Shown here piece after piece: positions 6,752 to 14,840 of a stretch of DNA of 64,000 bases. The stretch covers positions 1 through 64,000 of the IMG/VR virus record IMGVR_UViG_3300010316_000005. One strand, given 5' to 3'. Numbering within the stretch: the first letter of the stretch is position 1; the number at the start of each line of letters is the position of its first letter. A model generated the notes under the pieces. That model was given only the letters and a program-made list of their open reading frames with translations, was not told where the DNA came from and made no database searches. The position numbers were made by a program, and so were the translations under genes. This DNA is from a virus.

Positions 6752-7158
6752 TGTTTAAGTTCCTCAAATATCGTTTCCTCGAATGGAAGTGGGAAAGAAT
6801 TCTTAAAAATAGTGGCCAGCGAACGTGGACAAACTATTTTTATCATAATGATCCTGACTTCAATGCTCGGGGACAAACTGTAGGAGAACAGCTAGTTGGT
6901 TATCCTTATATTGCAATAGTAAATCGCAGTAACCTCGAAACCAGGTTTGAACCAATGTGGGGACCAATAGAACATTGTTCGAGTATAATTAACTGGTGCA
7001 ACGCTAACTGTCGAAGAAAATATAGAGCTCACTGGGAACGTGTTATTAAAGATCACTACGATCAGTACACCCCGAACGGTATCGGTGGCACTGATGAATT
7101 GGTTTTTGGATTTAAAAACGAGAGAGATTTTATAATGTTTACATTGAAGTTTGTATGA
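6751..7158 (+). CDS. hypothetical protein, F-x-L-K/R-W family
   Basis: 135 residues. The C-terminal half has SSIINWCNANC followed by FGFKNERDFIMFTLKF, which matches the ending shared by at least seven other small genes here: an aromatic strand, an acidic turn, then F-x-L-K/R-W/Y/F. The N-terminal half is basic and aromatic. The next gene starts in its stop (ATGA). Function unknown. Confidence 0.7.
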   Translation: MFKFLKYRFLEWKWERILKNSGQRTWTNYFYHNDPDFNARGQTVGEQLVGYPYIAIVNRSNLETRFEPMWGPIEHCSSIINWCNANCRRKYRAHWERVIKDHYDQYTPNGIGGTDELVFGFKNERDFIMFTLKFV

Positions 7159-7445
7159 CCTCTGTAATTTTACCAATGAACAGTGAGTTACAAGATGAGC
7201 TATTATCAAAGATAGCAAAAGAAATGCAAGAAGAAATCGAAAAGGAATTATTGGATTTACTGGTTCGCCAAAATTTGTTTCGAGCACAAGGCTGGACTAT
7301 GGTACAAGTTAAAAACTGGAGAGAGATATCTGACGATTGGTGCAGTGCATATTTAAAATGTAATTATCAATGCTTCGGGCACTATTGGTATTTTGAAGAT
7401 GAAAGGGACGCAAACTTTTTTGCGTTAAGGTGGTCATCACAATGA
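7155..7445 (+). CDS. hypothetical protein, F-x-L-K/R-W family
   Basis: 96 residues, starting in an ATGA overlap. The first 45 residues are a charged helix (ELQDELLSKIAKEMQEEIEK). The tail reads HYWYFEDERDANFFALRW, the clearest version of the shared C-terminal signature. A DDWCSAYLKC segment precedes it, like the WC motifs of the 6751 and 7651 genes. Unknown function. Confidence 0.7.
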   Translation: MTSVILPMNSELQDELLSKIAKEMQEEIEKELLDLLVRQNLFRAQGWTMVQVKNWREISDDWCSAYLKCNYQCFGHYWYFEDERDANFFALRWSSQ

Positions 7446-7666
7446 AGATGGGACAATTTGACGAGACGCTATGGGTGTTCGAACGACACTTTTTCGAAAC
7501 TCTTCCGGACGGAATGAAGCTAAAATCTATTAACGGCGATACAGTTTTAAAATCAGACGATTTAGATCGAGATCATCGCTTTGGCTGCGTAGCATACGGA
7601 CTGACCGAAGAACTAGCAAACGAAACTGGTTACAGGAATAAATTTCTACTATGGAAAATAGAGTGA
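7442..7666 (+). CDS. hypothetical protein
   Basis: 74 residues from ATG 7442, chosen because it overlaps the previous stop as ATGA; an in-frame ATG at 7430 is less likely. It contains HFFETLPDGMKLKSINGD and ends NKFLLWKIE, which may be a distant form of the family ending. Unrecognised. Confidence 0.6.
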   Translation: MKMGQFDETLWVFERHFFETLPDGMKLKSINGDTVLKSDDLDRDHRFGCVAYGLTEELANETGYRNKFLLWKIE

Positions 7667-7863
7667 ACTATGTTTACCAACCGCATATAAAAACTTTCTT
7701 CTGGACTGGAAATTTCTATAGACAACACCAAAAAGAGATAGTACAATGGTGTAAGCAATACGGGTGTAATATGCCCAGCAAAGATCATGGCTGGGTTGAA
7801 TGCCCAGATGATAAAACCGTAACAATGTTTGTATTAAGATGGCCCTACACTTCTACAACTTAG
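7651..7863 (+). CDS. hypothetical protein, F-x-L-K/R-W family
   Basis: 70 residues. EIVQWCKQYGCN is followed by HGWVECPDDKTVTMFVLRW, the family signature. ATG 7651 overlaps the previous gene by 16 nt; GTG at 7663, giving a 4-nt GTGA overlap, is an alternative start. Unknown function. Confidence 0.65.
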   Translation: MENRVNYVYQPHIKTFFWTGNFYRQHQKEIVQWCKQYGCNMPSKDHGWVECPDDKTVTMFVLRWPYTSTT

Positions 7864-7921
7864 ACACCGGTGACCTTTTACGATCAACGACACTTGACAC
7901 TATATAAGATGGCTTTTCCAA

Positions 7922-8227
7922 ATGGCTAAAAAAGAAGTAATACTAGATCCAGAGACACTTGACAAAATTTGGCAAGATTGGCAACTGCGCGATAAAGACG
8001 AATCGCCGATGCAGGTGTCAAGCAGCGACCTCTCTCGTAGAATGATGCGATTTCGGGGGTATCAGAACGAATGGCGCGATGGTTATCGCACCAAGCCGTT
8101 TGAGGACTGGCTATGGCAAAACGGATTTAAGGTTATTCAACGAGACAAGAAGCGTTACTTAAAGTACATAGGTACTCCAGCAAAGCTTACAATGTTTCTT
8201 TTAAAATACGGAGGCGGCAATGCCTAA
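7922..8227 (+). CDS. hypothetical protein, F-x-L-K/R-W family
   Basis: 101 residues, acidic at the N-terminus. FEDWLWQNGFKVIQ is followed by YLKYIGTPAKLTMFLLKYGG. The same order, a W-L helix then the terminal strand, occurs in the next gene (FETWLTQHGVEVLN ... FLTYLFLKF), so the two are tandem paralogues. TTGACA at 7894 has no good -10 partner, so the promoter is unclear. Confidence 0.7.
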   Translation: MAKKEVILDPETLDKIWQDWQLRDKDESPMQVSSSDLSRRMMRFRGYQNEWRDGYRTKPFEDWLWQNGFKVIQRDKKRYLKYIGTPAKLTMFLLKYGGGNA

Positions 8228-8528
8228 GGGTAAAATTTATAGAGGCAATATTCTTGATATGTGTCACCACGTATGGTTAACTGAAACTGACCCCAAAATC
8301 AGGAAGCGACTTAGTGAATATAACTACACAGGAAATATTACACAGAAGTATATATTTCGTTACAGGCACCTAAGCAGAGAAGATGAGAAATCTCAAAGAT
8401 TCGAAACATGGTTGACGCAGCATGGTGTTGAGGTACTAAACGAAGGTCCTTGTGCGCCAAGGCGCGTTCGCGTAAATAACGAGAAATTTTTAACATACCT
8501 ATTCTTAAAGTTTAAAGAAAATAGTTAA
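8220..8528 (+). CDS. hypothetical protein, F-x-L-K/R-W family
   Basis: 102 residues, overlapping the previous gene by 8 nt. It has the FETWLTQHGVEVL helix and the FLTYLFLKF ending, and is a tandem paralogue of the 7922 gene. It is basic overall. It is the last gene before the promoter at 8533. Confidence 0.7.
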   Translation: MPKGKIYRGNILDMCHHVWLTETDPKIRKRLSEYNYTGNITQKYIFRYRHLSREDEKSQRFETWLTQHGVEVLNEGPCAPRRVRVNNEKFLTYLFLKFKENS

Positions 8529-8532
8529 TAGG

Positions 8533-8561
8533 TTGACATCTGTGTAATTTACTGTTACATT
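8533..8561 (+). promoter_or_regulatory. sigma70-type promoter
   Basis: TTGACA (8533-8538), a 17-bp spacer and TACATT (8556-8561; a weak -10). It precedes the 8593 gene, which has a GGAGACGAG ribosome site. Confidence 0.65.
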
Positions 8562-8592
8562 AAAAATAAGAAATACTTACGGAGACGAGATC

Positions 8593-9300
8593 ATGCCAGC
8601 AATCAAAGCATACAAATATGACGGACTACTTATTCCTATCGAAGAGGCTAAAGTAGCTAAGGCGTATCAGTGCCCCTGGACAGCCAAGGTCTATTCAACT
8701 AAGCGAGGATATCTCAAGCATCTAGCAGAGCTGCGCACCAATCGTATGCATCAAAAAGCAAGAAGCAAAATCCGTGTTCGCAAGCTTGAAGATTTTTGGA
8801 ACCAGCCCAGCTTCGAAAAGCTGATTGACTGGGTTGAGCTTAACTCAGAGTTCTTCTTAAAAAATGCACTCGGCAATCGAAACGAAAAACTCTTTGATAA
8901 GATTCGAGACGACTTCTGGATCAGAATCACTTACCTCAATCTTAACTGGAGTGAGAGTGTTTCAAACTCACACACTGCGCCACATACAGGCGAAACCAAT
9001 TGGGGAGGTCGCAAGCCAAATGCTCCTCGCGGTTATCCTGGTTGGGCAGGCGAAATCGAGTTTCAACTTAGTCACGACCTGCCATCGTTCTCAAGTGACT
9101 TGTTTCGAGGAACAAGAATTAATACTGGCACAGGAAGTGGTGTTGGCGAAAATCGTTTTGGATACGGCACTGAGTTCTTTGCTGATGACTGGCCTGCAAT
9201 TACTGCTCGCCGCGAAACAATGAAGAGTTGGAATGCCGTTGGCCACACTGCTAACGGAAATAAAATTCAGCTAGGTACTGCGAGGTACTTTAAGAGATGA
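8593..9300 (+). CDS. hypothetical early protein
   Basis: 235 residues. A Cys-containing N-terminal segment (YQCPWTAKVYSTKRGYLKHL, residues about 25-44) resembles half of a C2H2-like finger. A helical middle region and a Gly-rich C-terminal half follow (GTRINTGTGSGVGENRFG). No known family recognised. It is the first gene of an operon running into the DNA ligase, so a role in DNA metabolism is possible but only inferred. Confidence 0.7.
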   Translation: MPAIKAYKYDGLLIPIEEAKVAKAYQCPWTAKVYSTKRGYLKHLAELRTNRMHQKARSKIRVRKLEDFWNQPSFEKLIDWVELNSEFFLKNALGNRNEKLFDKIRDDFWIRITYLNLNWSESVSNSHTAPHTGETNWGGRKPNAPRGYPGWAGEIEFQLSHDLPSFSSDLFRGTRINTGTGSGVGENRFGYGTEFFADDWPAITARRETMKSWNAVGHTANGNKIQLGTARYFKR

Positions 9301-9710
9301 GCTATAGATATAAGCCTGTGCCGCAGGTCCCTTGGCCAGCACCGAGAAAGAGAAAGAAAAAGAGACAGGAAATGAAAAAGAGACAGTTAATCCGAGAAAG
9401 TGATTACGCAAAGTTACCTACTTGGGTAACTGACTCATATAACGTTGATTTCAAACCGCTTACTAAAAGCTATTTTGAAAAACGGGCTACGTTCTTTTAC
9501 GTCAAAGGAAAGAAGTACGTAGCCGACCAATATGCGCTACACGAATACCCCAAGGATATGATTAAACGATTCACTGGTATTCATTTGTATAAAAGTCAAT
9601 ATAGAGACTGGCTGATCAAATACAATAGCGCCGGTGAATTAACTATCCGGGCCGGACTTCGTCGACCTGAATGTCGACTGGGACTTGCAACCTTCAGGAA
9701 GAAGGTATGA
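9297..9710 (+). CDS. hypothetical basic protein
   Basis: 137 residues beginning in an ATGA overlap. The N-terminus is strongly basic (RKRKKKRQEMKKRQ at about 18-31), which suggests nucleic-acid contact. The rest has YVKGKKYVADQYALHEYP and a Trp-containing helix. Unrecognised. Confidence 0.65.
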   Translation: MSYRYKPVPQVPWPAPRKRKKKRQEMKKRQLIRESDYAKLPTWVTDSYNVDFKPLTKSYFEKRATFFYVKGKKYVADQYALHEYPKDMIKRFTGIHLYKSQYRDWLIKYNSAGELTIRAGLRRPECRLGLATFRKKV

Positions 9711-9907
9711 AAGCTGCTACCTCAGTACTACAACTTAAGAATCGAACTGATAACTGGATTATCTTTCGATTCTTAAGAAGGAAAAAAAGAGCGGTGATAG
9801 AGTATTTTGATTGCGGGGATTTTCAGTACGAATTAGATGTTCCGCTCGGAGAAGGCAAAAGGATCTATAATTTATCTTTACACAACGGTTACGAGGAAAT
9901 CAAATGA
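9707..9907 (+). CDS. hypothetical small protein
   Basis: 66 residues, from ATG 9707 in an ATGA overlap (preferred over an upstream in-frame ATG at 9671). It contains WIIFRFLRRKKRAVIEYF, and the predicted secondary structure is mainly strands. It overlaps the ligase start by 4 nt. Unknown function. Confidence 0.6.
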   Translation: MKAATSVLQLKNRTDNWIIFRFLRRKKRAVIEYFDCGDFQYELDVPLGEGKRIYNLSLHNGYEEIK

Positions 9908-11229
9908 GAACACAACCACAACATATTATTCAACAGCTTGAACTAAACCCAAGCAGACTAGATAAAGAAGCTATTTTACATGATGCAATGACTGAAGGAT
10001 TAGACGAATTCTTCGAAGGAGTAACTATGGCGCTCGATGCTATGGTTACTTTCGGCGTTAAGCAAGTGCCTGTTAAAGAAACCAACGACGGCCAAGGACT
10101 GCCGTGGCTTGCGTTTAAGGATCTTGCTGATAAGCTAATGCATCGTGAACTTACTGGACACGCTGCTAGAGACGCTATTCAGTTGACGATGGACATAGCT
10201 ACACAAGAACAATGGAACGACTTTTATCGTCGTATTCTTATCAAAGATCTTAGGTGTGGCGCAAGTGAAAAGACTGTTAACAAAGTTGCTAAAGATTTTC
10301 CGCAATATAAGATTCCGGTTTTTACTTGTCAGTTAGCACACGATGGCGCAAATCACGAAAAGAAGCTGGTCGGAAAAAAGCAGATTGAAATTAAGCTTGA
10401 CGGTGTTCGTGTTCTTGCTATCATTCACGATGTCAACGGAGACACCATTCAGTTGTACAGTCGCAACGGAAAACAGCTTCACAACTTCGATCATATCATT
10501 GAAGACATTCGAGCAGTGATTCGAGAGTATCCTGTTCCGTATCCGTTGGTATTAGACGGCGAAGTAATGAGTGCAAACTTCCAGGATCTAATGAAGCAGA
10601 TCCACCGAAAAGAAACTTCAGAAGCAAGTGACGCTGTCCTGCATCTGTTTGATACTATTCCACTTGGTTCCTTTCTTAACGGGTACTGGGATAAGCCACA
10701 AAGCTACCGCAGCGCGATTACAAAGGCTTGGGCAGAGGAGCATAGCGACCGCTTACAGCACGTTACAGCACTGGATTGGGAAGATGTTGACTTAGACACT
10801 CTAGAAGGCCAGATGCGCTTTAAAGAGCTTAATAAGGCGGCGCTTGCTGCTGATTACGAGGGCCTGCTTGTAAAGGACCCTGATGCGCCGCACGAGAGCA
10901 AACGAGCACATTCGTGGCTAAAAGTCAAACCGTTCATTGAAGTTACACTTGAGGTAGTCGGATACGAAGAAGGTACAGGGCGCAACGAAGGAAGACTTGG
11001 TGCGCTTGTATGTTCTGGCTTCGATGACGGAAAAGAAATTAAAGTTAATGTTGGTGGTGGATTTACTGACGCGCAGCGTAAAGAGCTATGGGAACACCGC
11101 GGCGATTTGGTAACTTGCTTAGTTGAAGTTCGCGCAGATGCGATTACACAGAATCAGGACGGAACCTACAGCTTACGGTTTCCACGTTTTAAAACGTTCC
11201 GTGGGTTTGAGCCAGGCGAAAAGCTGTGA
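9904..11229 (+). CDS. 30: ATP-dependent DNA ligase (gp30-like)
   Basis: 441 residues; seals nicks during replication, repair and recombination. All nucleotidyltransferase motifs are visible: the adenylation motif EIKLDGVR with Lys164, DGEVMS (motif III), YEGLLVKDP (motif IV) and SWLKVKP (motif V). A helical N-terminal DNA-binding domain precedes and an OB-fold domain follows. It is slightly shorter than T4 gp30 (487). The start overlaps the previous stop as ATGA and its own stop overlaps a GTG start. Confidence 0.95.
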   Translation: MRTQPQHIIQQLELNPSRLDKEAILHDAMTEGLDEFFEGVTMALDAMVTFGVKQVPVKETNDGQGLPWLAFKDLADKLMHRELTGHAARDAIQLTMDIATQEQWNDFYRRILIKDLRCGASEKTVNKVAKDFPQYKIPVFTCQLAHDGANHEKKLVGKKQIEIKLDGVRVLAIIHDVNGDTIQLYSRNGKQLHNFDHIIEDIRAVIREYPVPYPLVLDGEVMSANFQDLMKQIHRKETSEASDAVLHLFDTIPLGSFLNGYWDKPQSYRSAITKAWAEEHSDRLQHVTALDWEDVDLDTLEGQMRFKELNKAALAADYEGLLVKDPDAPHESKRAHSWLKVKPFIEVTLEVVGYEEGTGRNEGRLGALVCSGFDDGKEIKVNVGGGFTDAQRKELWEHRGDLVTCLVEVRADAITQNQDGTYSLRFPRFKTFRGFEPGEKL

Positions 11230-11474
11230 TTTTAAAACTCGGATCTATAATGCAACATGTAGGGCTAGAACCTCCTGAAGCAGACTGGGTTGCTATTCTA
11301 AGAACGCTTGGCGTAGATGCCGATCTTGCTAAAAAAGCTGCAAGGAAAGTTTACTTCGAAGAAACAGAGTTCAAAGAATATTGCCATCACTATGATGTAT
11401 TCTTCATTCCCAACAATACAAAATATGGCGACGTGTTTGCTATTAAGTACGGAGTAAAATACGTTGACGTTTAA
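11226..11474 (+). CDS. hypothetical protein, possible F-x-L-K/R-W family member
   Basis: 82 residues from GTG 11226 (GTGA overlap with ligase). The helical N-terminal part (EADWVAILRTLGVDADLAKK) is followed by VFFIPNNTKYGDVFAIKYG, similar to the small-protein family ending. Unknown function. Confidence 0.6.
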   Translation: MILKLGSIMQHVGLEPPEADWVAILRTLGVDADLAKKAARKVYFEETEFKEYCHHYDVFFIPNNTKYGDVFAIKYGVKYVDV

Positions 11475-11757
11475 ATACAATCTTCCAGTTTATTATAGCA
11501 AAGCAGGTGCAAGTGAGCGGCGCACAATTAGAGAACAGTACGTAAAAGAACAGGACGGAATGTGCTACTGGTGCAAGCAGCCACTAGATGAAAAGCCGCC
11601 AAAAGAGGTTACAAGCAAGAAAATTAATCTGAAATTGTTTCCTCCGGGATTTCTACGACACCCTGTACATCTACAGCACGATCACTCTAGTGATCTAACA
11701 GAAGGCGCAGTCCACGCATATTGCAATGCAGTGATGTGGCAGTACTACGGACGCTAA
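11464..11757 (+). CDS. HNH / endonuclease VII-like nuclease
   Basis: 97 residues. MCYWCKQPL supplies the first Cys pair, HLQHDHSSDLTEGAVHAYCN carries the H-x-DH core and a later Cys, and an N-terminal basic helix comes first. The layout matches small HNH proteins related to endonuclease VII (T4 gp49), the Holliday-junction resolvase. The start is TTG at 11464: GGAG lies 9 nt upstream and no in-frame ATG precedes the motif. It may resolve recombination branches or act as a free-standing HNH nuclease. Confidence 0.75.
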   Translation: MTFKYNLPVYYSKAGASERRTIREQYVKEQDGMCYWCKQPLDEKPPKEVTSKKINLKLFPPGFLRHPVHLQHDHSSDLTEGAVHAYCNAVMWQYYGR

Positions 11758-11767
11758 AGGAGAAACA

Positions 11768-12160
11768 ATGAGCCAAAAGGAACGAGACGAAGGTCGACGC
11801 ATTTTAGAAGAAAAATTCAAAGCAAAAATCAGTCCTAGTAATCACAAATTTTACAGGATGCAGCCCGTATATAATTATGATAGGTATAAAAGTCCGGGGC
11901 TTGCGGACTATGAGTCAAGCTACCAAGAAGTAGTGGTTGGCGTTGATATTACCCTAGAAGAAGCTAGCTTTGAATACCTGTGCTCTTGCCTGTCTTATCA
12001 GCAATCAGGAAGGGATCGCTTTAAACCGTATGACCATGAGATGTGGGACCGGTTGCAGTCTGAACGAGATCTTCGGGCGCGGCATCCGGGGCTACAGAAA
12101 GCTTATGACAAGTATCGCATCTTACTCGACTTAGTAGCAAATGGCAAAGAAATAGAATAG
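11768..12160 (+). CDS. hypothetical protein
   Basis: 130 residues with a good ribosome site (AAAGGAGAAACA). It is helical and charged, with a Cys pair in FEYLCSCLSYQ. No family recognised. The next gene starts at GTG 12160, sharing a base with its stop. Confidence 0.65.
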   Translation: MSQKERDEGRRILEEKFKAKISPSNHKFYRMQPVYNYDRYKSPGLADYESSYQEVVVGVDITLEEASFEYLCSCLSYQQSGRDRFKPYDHEMWDRLQSERDLRARHPGLQKAYDKYRILLDLVANGKEIE

Positions 12161-12408
12161 TGATTAGACTAACGTTTACTGTTGACGAATACTATGCAAC
12201 AGATAACAGCGCTTCGTTTTCAATAGCAGTATCAAAGTTTCGACAGAGAGAGTCGGTTAAGTATCTATACGAACACTGCAAAGAGCCAGCAAAAATCGAA
12301 CACTACAAAAAAGCAGAAACTTTTGAAACTGTTTGGTGTACGTGGTGGGACTTACCAGGTGACAGAGAGACCTACTTCTTCCTGAAATGGGGAGACGAAC
12401 TTGGATAA
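12160..12408 (+). CDS. hypothetical protein, F-x-L-K/R-W family
   Basis: 82 residues from GTG 12160. VKYLYEHCKEPAKI is followed by CTWWDLPGDRETYFFLKWG, a clear family signature. Paired in tandem with the next gene, which carries the related FLYKNCDHWDC and FYLTPELETFYHLKYG. Unknown function. Confidence 0.65.
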   Translation: MIRLTFTVDEYYATDNSASFSIAVSKFRQRESVKYLYEHCKEPAKIEHYKKAETFETVWCTWWDLPGDRETYFFLKWGDELG

Positions 12409-12646
12409 GCTTGCTTGCGTTAAGGTTCCTTTTGCATTAACAAAGGGCACTATGTATCTTGATCACCTATACGAAGCTAAAGAAAATATGCCATGGCTTG
12501 ACTTTTTATATAAAAATTGCGACCACTGGGACTGTGAAGATGGCCGTGCCGACGGACTAATGTTCCCGGACGAGATGGTTGCAGTAGTTTATTATTTCTA
12601 CCTAACTCCTGAACTCGAAACCTTCTATCATCTAAAATATGGTTGA
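12401..12646 (+). CDS. hypothetical protein, F-x-L-K/R-W family
   Basis: 81 residues. TTG start at 12401 with GGAG 6 nt upstream. It contains WLDFLYKNCDHWDCEDG and ends YYFYLTPELETFYHLKYG. It is a likely tandem paralogue of the preceding gene. Its stop overlaps the -35 box of the promoter at 12643. Confidence 0.65.
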   Translation: MDKLACVKVPFALTKGTMYLDHLYEAKENMPWLDFLYKNCDHWDCEDGRADGLMFPDEMVAVVYYFYLTPELETFYHLKYG

Positions 12647-12670
12647 CTTAGTCTCATTTGGCTATATAAT
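12643..12670 (+). promoter_or_regulatory. sigma70-type early promoter
   Basis: TTGACT (12643-12648), a 16-bp spacer and TATAAT (12665-12670). It serves the 397-residue gene at 12700. Confidence 0.8.
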
Positions 12671-12699
12671 AATATTGAACGTAACGAAAGGGCCCATCA

Positions 12700-13893
12700 A
12701 TGGCACGTAAAGCAACGGCGACAAAAGCACCTCGTAAGAAAAAGACAGTACGCGCAACGCGCCGTACAGTCGGAATCAACGCTATTCCAACTAACAGCTG
12801 GAACCACGCTAAGTTCTATGTACATTACGAAATCGAGGGTCGCGAATGGGGCAAGACTGTCAAGGATTATATTCGCAACAACCTCAAAAAAGACGAAGTT
12901 GCTGCTATTAACAAATTGCCCGACTGGAAAACTGGCGGCTGGAGTCATTGGGCAACAGTAGCAAAATTGCGTGAAGTTGCACCTATACTTATTCCTGAAG
13001 AAATGGAAAAAGGCTTTGACAAGTTCCTTGCTCGGCTAGTTGTCGAAGGCAAAGCTGTTGCTGCTGAGAAAAAGAAAGAAGAAAAGACCAAGAAGAACGT
13101 ACATGTTCCTACTATCCAGGAACGTATTACTGAGCAAGCAGACGAAGCGTGTGAAGAGATCGAAGCTTGGTTTGACGAGTTCATTACCGATCCTAAAAAC
13201 TTCGATCCAAAGAGCTTCGACTTTGCTGCCCACTTTGCTATTAAAAAGGTTTCGCAAGCACACGCTCGCAAGATTAAGAAAACCTACGAAGCACAGCTAA
13301 AAGAAGCACAAGACGTAGTGAACATGCCAACACCAGCTGCGATTAAAAAGATCAAAGACGCGCAAAAGGCAGATTACGCTCAGCAGATGCGTGACGGTTA
13401 CGCATACCTGCGCAAAGTAGATGCTAAGAAATGGCTCGAGTCGCTCGAGACGCTGATGGCAGAATGTGACATGGTTATTGACTCTGCCAAAGCTAGCCGC
13501 AAGCCTCGCGTTAAGAAAGCGCCTAGCAAAGAAAAGCTAATCGCCAAGCTCAAGTATCTCGAAGCAGACGACAAGTACAAGCTCGTAAGTGCTAACCCGA
13601 TTGACTTGCTTGATGCTACCGAAGTTTGGGTGTTTAATGTAAAAACTCGCAAGCTTGGTAAGTACGTAGTCGACGCTCATTCTACATCACTTGGAGTTAA
13701 AGGCACTTCGTTAATCGGGTTCGACCCAACAGCAAGTGTACAAAAGACACTGCGCAAGCCCGACGAGACTCTCAAAGAGTTTAAGAAGGCAGGCAAAGTA
13801 AAACTTCGCAAGTTCCTTGAAGAACTGACTACAACTGACACAAAACTAAACGGACGGTTCAATAGCGACACTATAATTCTCAAGGTTGTTTGA
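12700..13893 (+). CDS. conserved phage protein with basic, histone-like tail
   Basis: 397 residues. The N-terminal 25 residues are Lys/Arg/Ala/Thr-rich (KATATKAPRKKKTVRATRR), like a histone tail. A Trp-rich domain follows (SWNHAKFYVHYEIEGREWGK), then a long charged helical region with several EKKKEEKTKK stretches, and a C-terminal beta-rich domain. Charge and position behind its own early promoter suggest a nucleic-acid-binding protein made in quantity, but no specific function is known to me. Confidence 0.75.
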   Translation: MARKATATKAPRKKKTVRATRRTVGINAIPTNSWNHAKFYVHYEIEGREWGKTVKDYIRNNLKKDEVAAINKLPDWKTGGWSHWATVAKLREVAPILIPEEMEKGFDKFLARLVVEGKAVAAEKKKEEKTKKNVHVPTIQERITEQADEACEEIEAWFDEFITDPKNFDPKSFDFAAHFAIKKVSQAHARKIKKTYEAQLKEAQDVVNMPTPAAIKKIKDAQKADYAQQMRDGYAYLRKVDAKKWLESLETLMAECDMVIDSAKASRKPRVKKAPSKEKLIAKLKYLEADDKYKLVSANPIDLLDATEVWVFNVKTRKLGKYVVDAHSTSLGVKGTSLIGFDPTASVQKTLRKPDETLKEFKKAGKVKLRKFLEELTTTDTKLNGRFNSDTIILKVV

Positions 13894-13900
13894 ATAAATA
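13893..13900 (+). promoter_or_regulatory. possible late promoter
   Basis: AATAAATA, one base from the TATAAATA or GATAAATA pattern seen elsewhere, overlaps the preceding stop codon and lies 24 nt before the membrane-protein gene. Confidence 0.4.
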
Positions 13901-13923
13901 TTTAAGCAAACAAGGAGATGATA

Positions 13924-14250
13924 ATGGTAAATTTAAAACTATTAGCTAAAAGATTGAGTTTAGGGGTAGCTCTCTGGAGATGGGCAGGATTTGTTCTGCC
14001 ATTTACTGCACTTGGTGTAATAATTATGACTCATTACTTCGATTGGGACAATTTAGTTCAATCAACGTTTATGGCTATCATTATAATCATGGCAACAGTA
14101 ATGGTGGGATGGTGGTGGTGGGCACTAACAGCCATTCATCGGGTACTGAGTATTATGGTCAATACAGAAGAAAATTTAGTTGAAGTTAAGAAAGAGATTG
14201 CTGTAATACGAGAAGAACTCCCGGTTGAAGAAAAGATAAAAACTTCTTGA
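13924..14250 (+). CDS. small membrane protein with two helices
   Basis: 108 residues from ATG 13924, 6 nt after AGGAG; the ATG at 13918 is too close to that site. Two membrane spans are clear (around WAGFVLPFTALGVIIM and MAIIIIMATVMVGWWWWAL), then a charged, probably coiled-coil C-terminus (EENLVEVKKEIAVIREELP). Size and topology would fit a holin, antiholin or envelope-modifying protein, but there is no direct evidence. Confidence 0.7.
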   Translation: MVNLKLLAKRLSLGVALWRWAGFVLPFTALGVIIMTHYFDWDNLVQSTFMAIIIIMATVMVGWWWWALTAIHRVLSIMVNTEENLVEVKKEIAVIREELPVEEKIKTS

Positions 14251-14275
14251 CTTTTAATGTAAATACTGCTACTAT
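14247..14275 (+). promoter_or_regulatory. weak sigma70-type promoter
   Basis: TTGACT (14247-14252), 17 bp, then TACTAT (14270-14275), which matches four of six consensus bases. TATAAA starts three bases later at an unfavourable spacing. Probably early expression of the queD gene. Confidence 0.5.
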
Positions 14276-14303
14276 AAAGTTAGAGGACTAATGTTCGACC
14301 CTC

Positions 14304-14311
14304 TATAAATA
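14304..14311 (+). promoter_or_regulatory. late promoter
   Basis: A perfect TATAAATA, 29 nt before the queD start and after an early-type promoter, so this operon may be read both early and late. Confidence 0.65.
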
Positions 14312-14339
14312 TTCCGCACATTTTTAAGGAGTAAACATT

Positions 14340-14840
14340 ATGGTACAACCTATTATATACAAATATGTAAGTACAAAAGAATACATTGACGAGTTTCCGT
14401 GCGCTTACAGACAGTGGCGCGCGGATTCACATTGTAACATGAATCACGGCTACGCATTTAGTATGAAATTTTACTTTGGTACAAATGAGTTAGATGCCCG
14501 TAATTGGGTTGCTGACTACGGCGGACTAAAAGAGCTAAAAGCAGTGTTAAAAGATCAGTTTGATCACACTACTTTGGTTGCCGAAGACGACCCAGAACTA
14601 GAATTCTATAAGGAAATGGAACGGCGTAAGCTGGCCAAGCTAACAATCCTTCCTAAGTTAGGCTGCGAAGGCCTTGCTGATACACTTTACAAATATGTAA
14701 ATGGAGTTTATATTCCTGATATGTGGGGTGAGGCAGAAGCAAAGCGTTTGTGGTGTTTTAAAGTAGAAGTGCGTGAAACTCAGAGCAACATGGCGTATCG
14801 AGAAGGTCATCGCGAATTGGCCGAAGACTTGTTTAGTTAA
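14340..14840 (+). CDS. queD: 6-pyruvoyl-tetrahydropterin synthase / QueD family protein
   Basis: 166 residues with ribosome site AAGGAG. Family features: YRQWRADSHCNMNHGYAF (the Cys/His active-site segment), ELDARNWVADYGGLK, FDHTTL and a Glu in VEVRETQSN. QueD makes 6-carboxytetrahydropterin on the way to preQ0, which feeds queuosine in tRNA and deazaguanine modification of phage DNA. The FRQWRA..SHC..HGY form is a known variant of the zinc site. No queC, queE or folE partner is visible in this window, so it may support a host pathway or partner genes elsewhere. Confidence 0.85.
   Translation: MVQPIIYKYVSTKEYIDEFPCAYRQWRADSHCNMNHGYAFSMKFYFGTNELDARNWVADYGGLKELKAVLKDQFDHTTLVAEDDPELEFYKEMERRKLAKLTILPKLGCEGLADTLYKYVNGVYIPDMWGEAEAKRLWCFKVEVRETQSNMAYREGHRELAEDLFS

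Noticed and set aside
7894-7908. TTGACA followed by TATAAG before the 7922 gene.
   Set aside because: The two elements are only 3-4 bp apart and neither has a partner at proper spacing, so no promoter was called.
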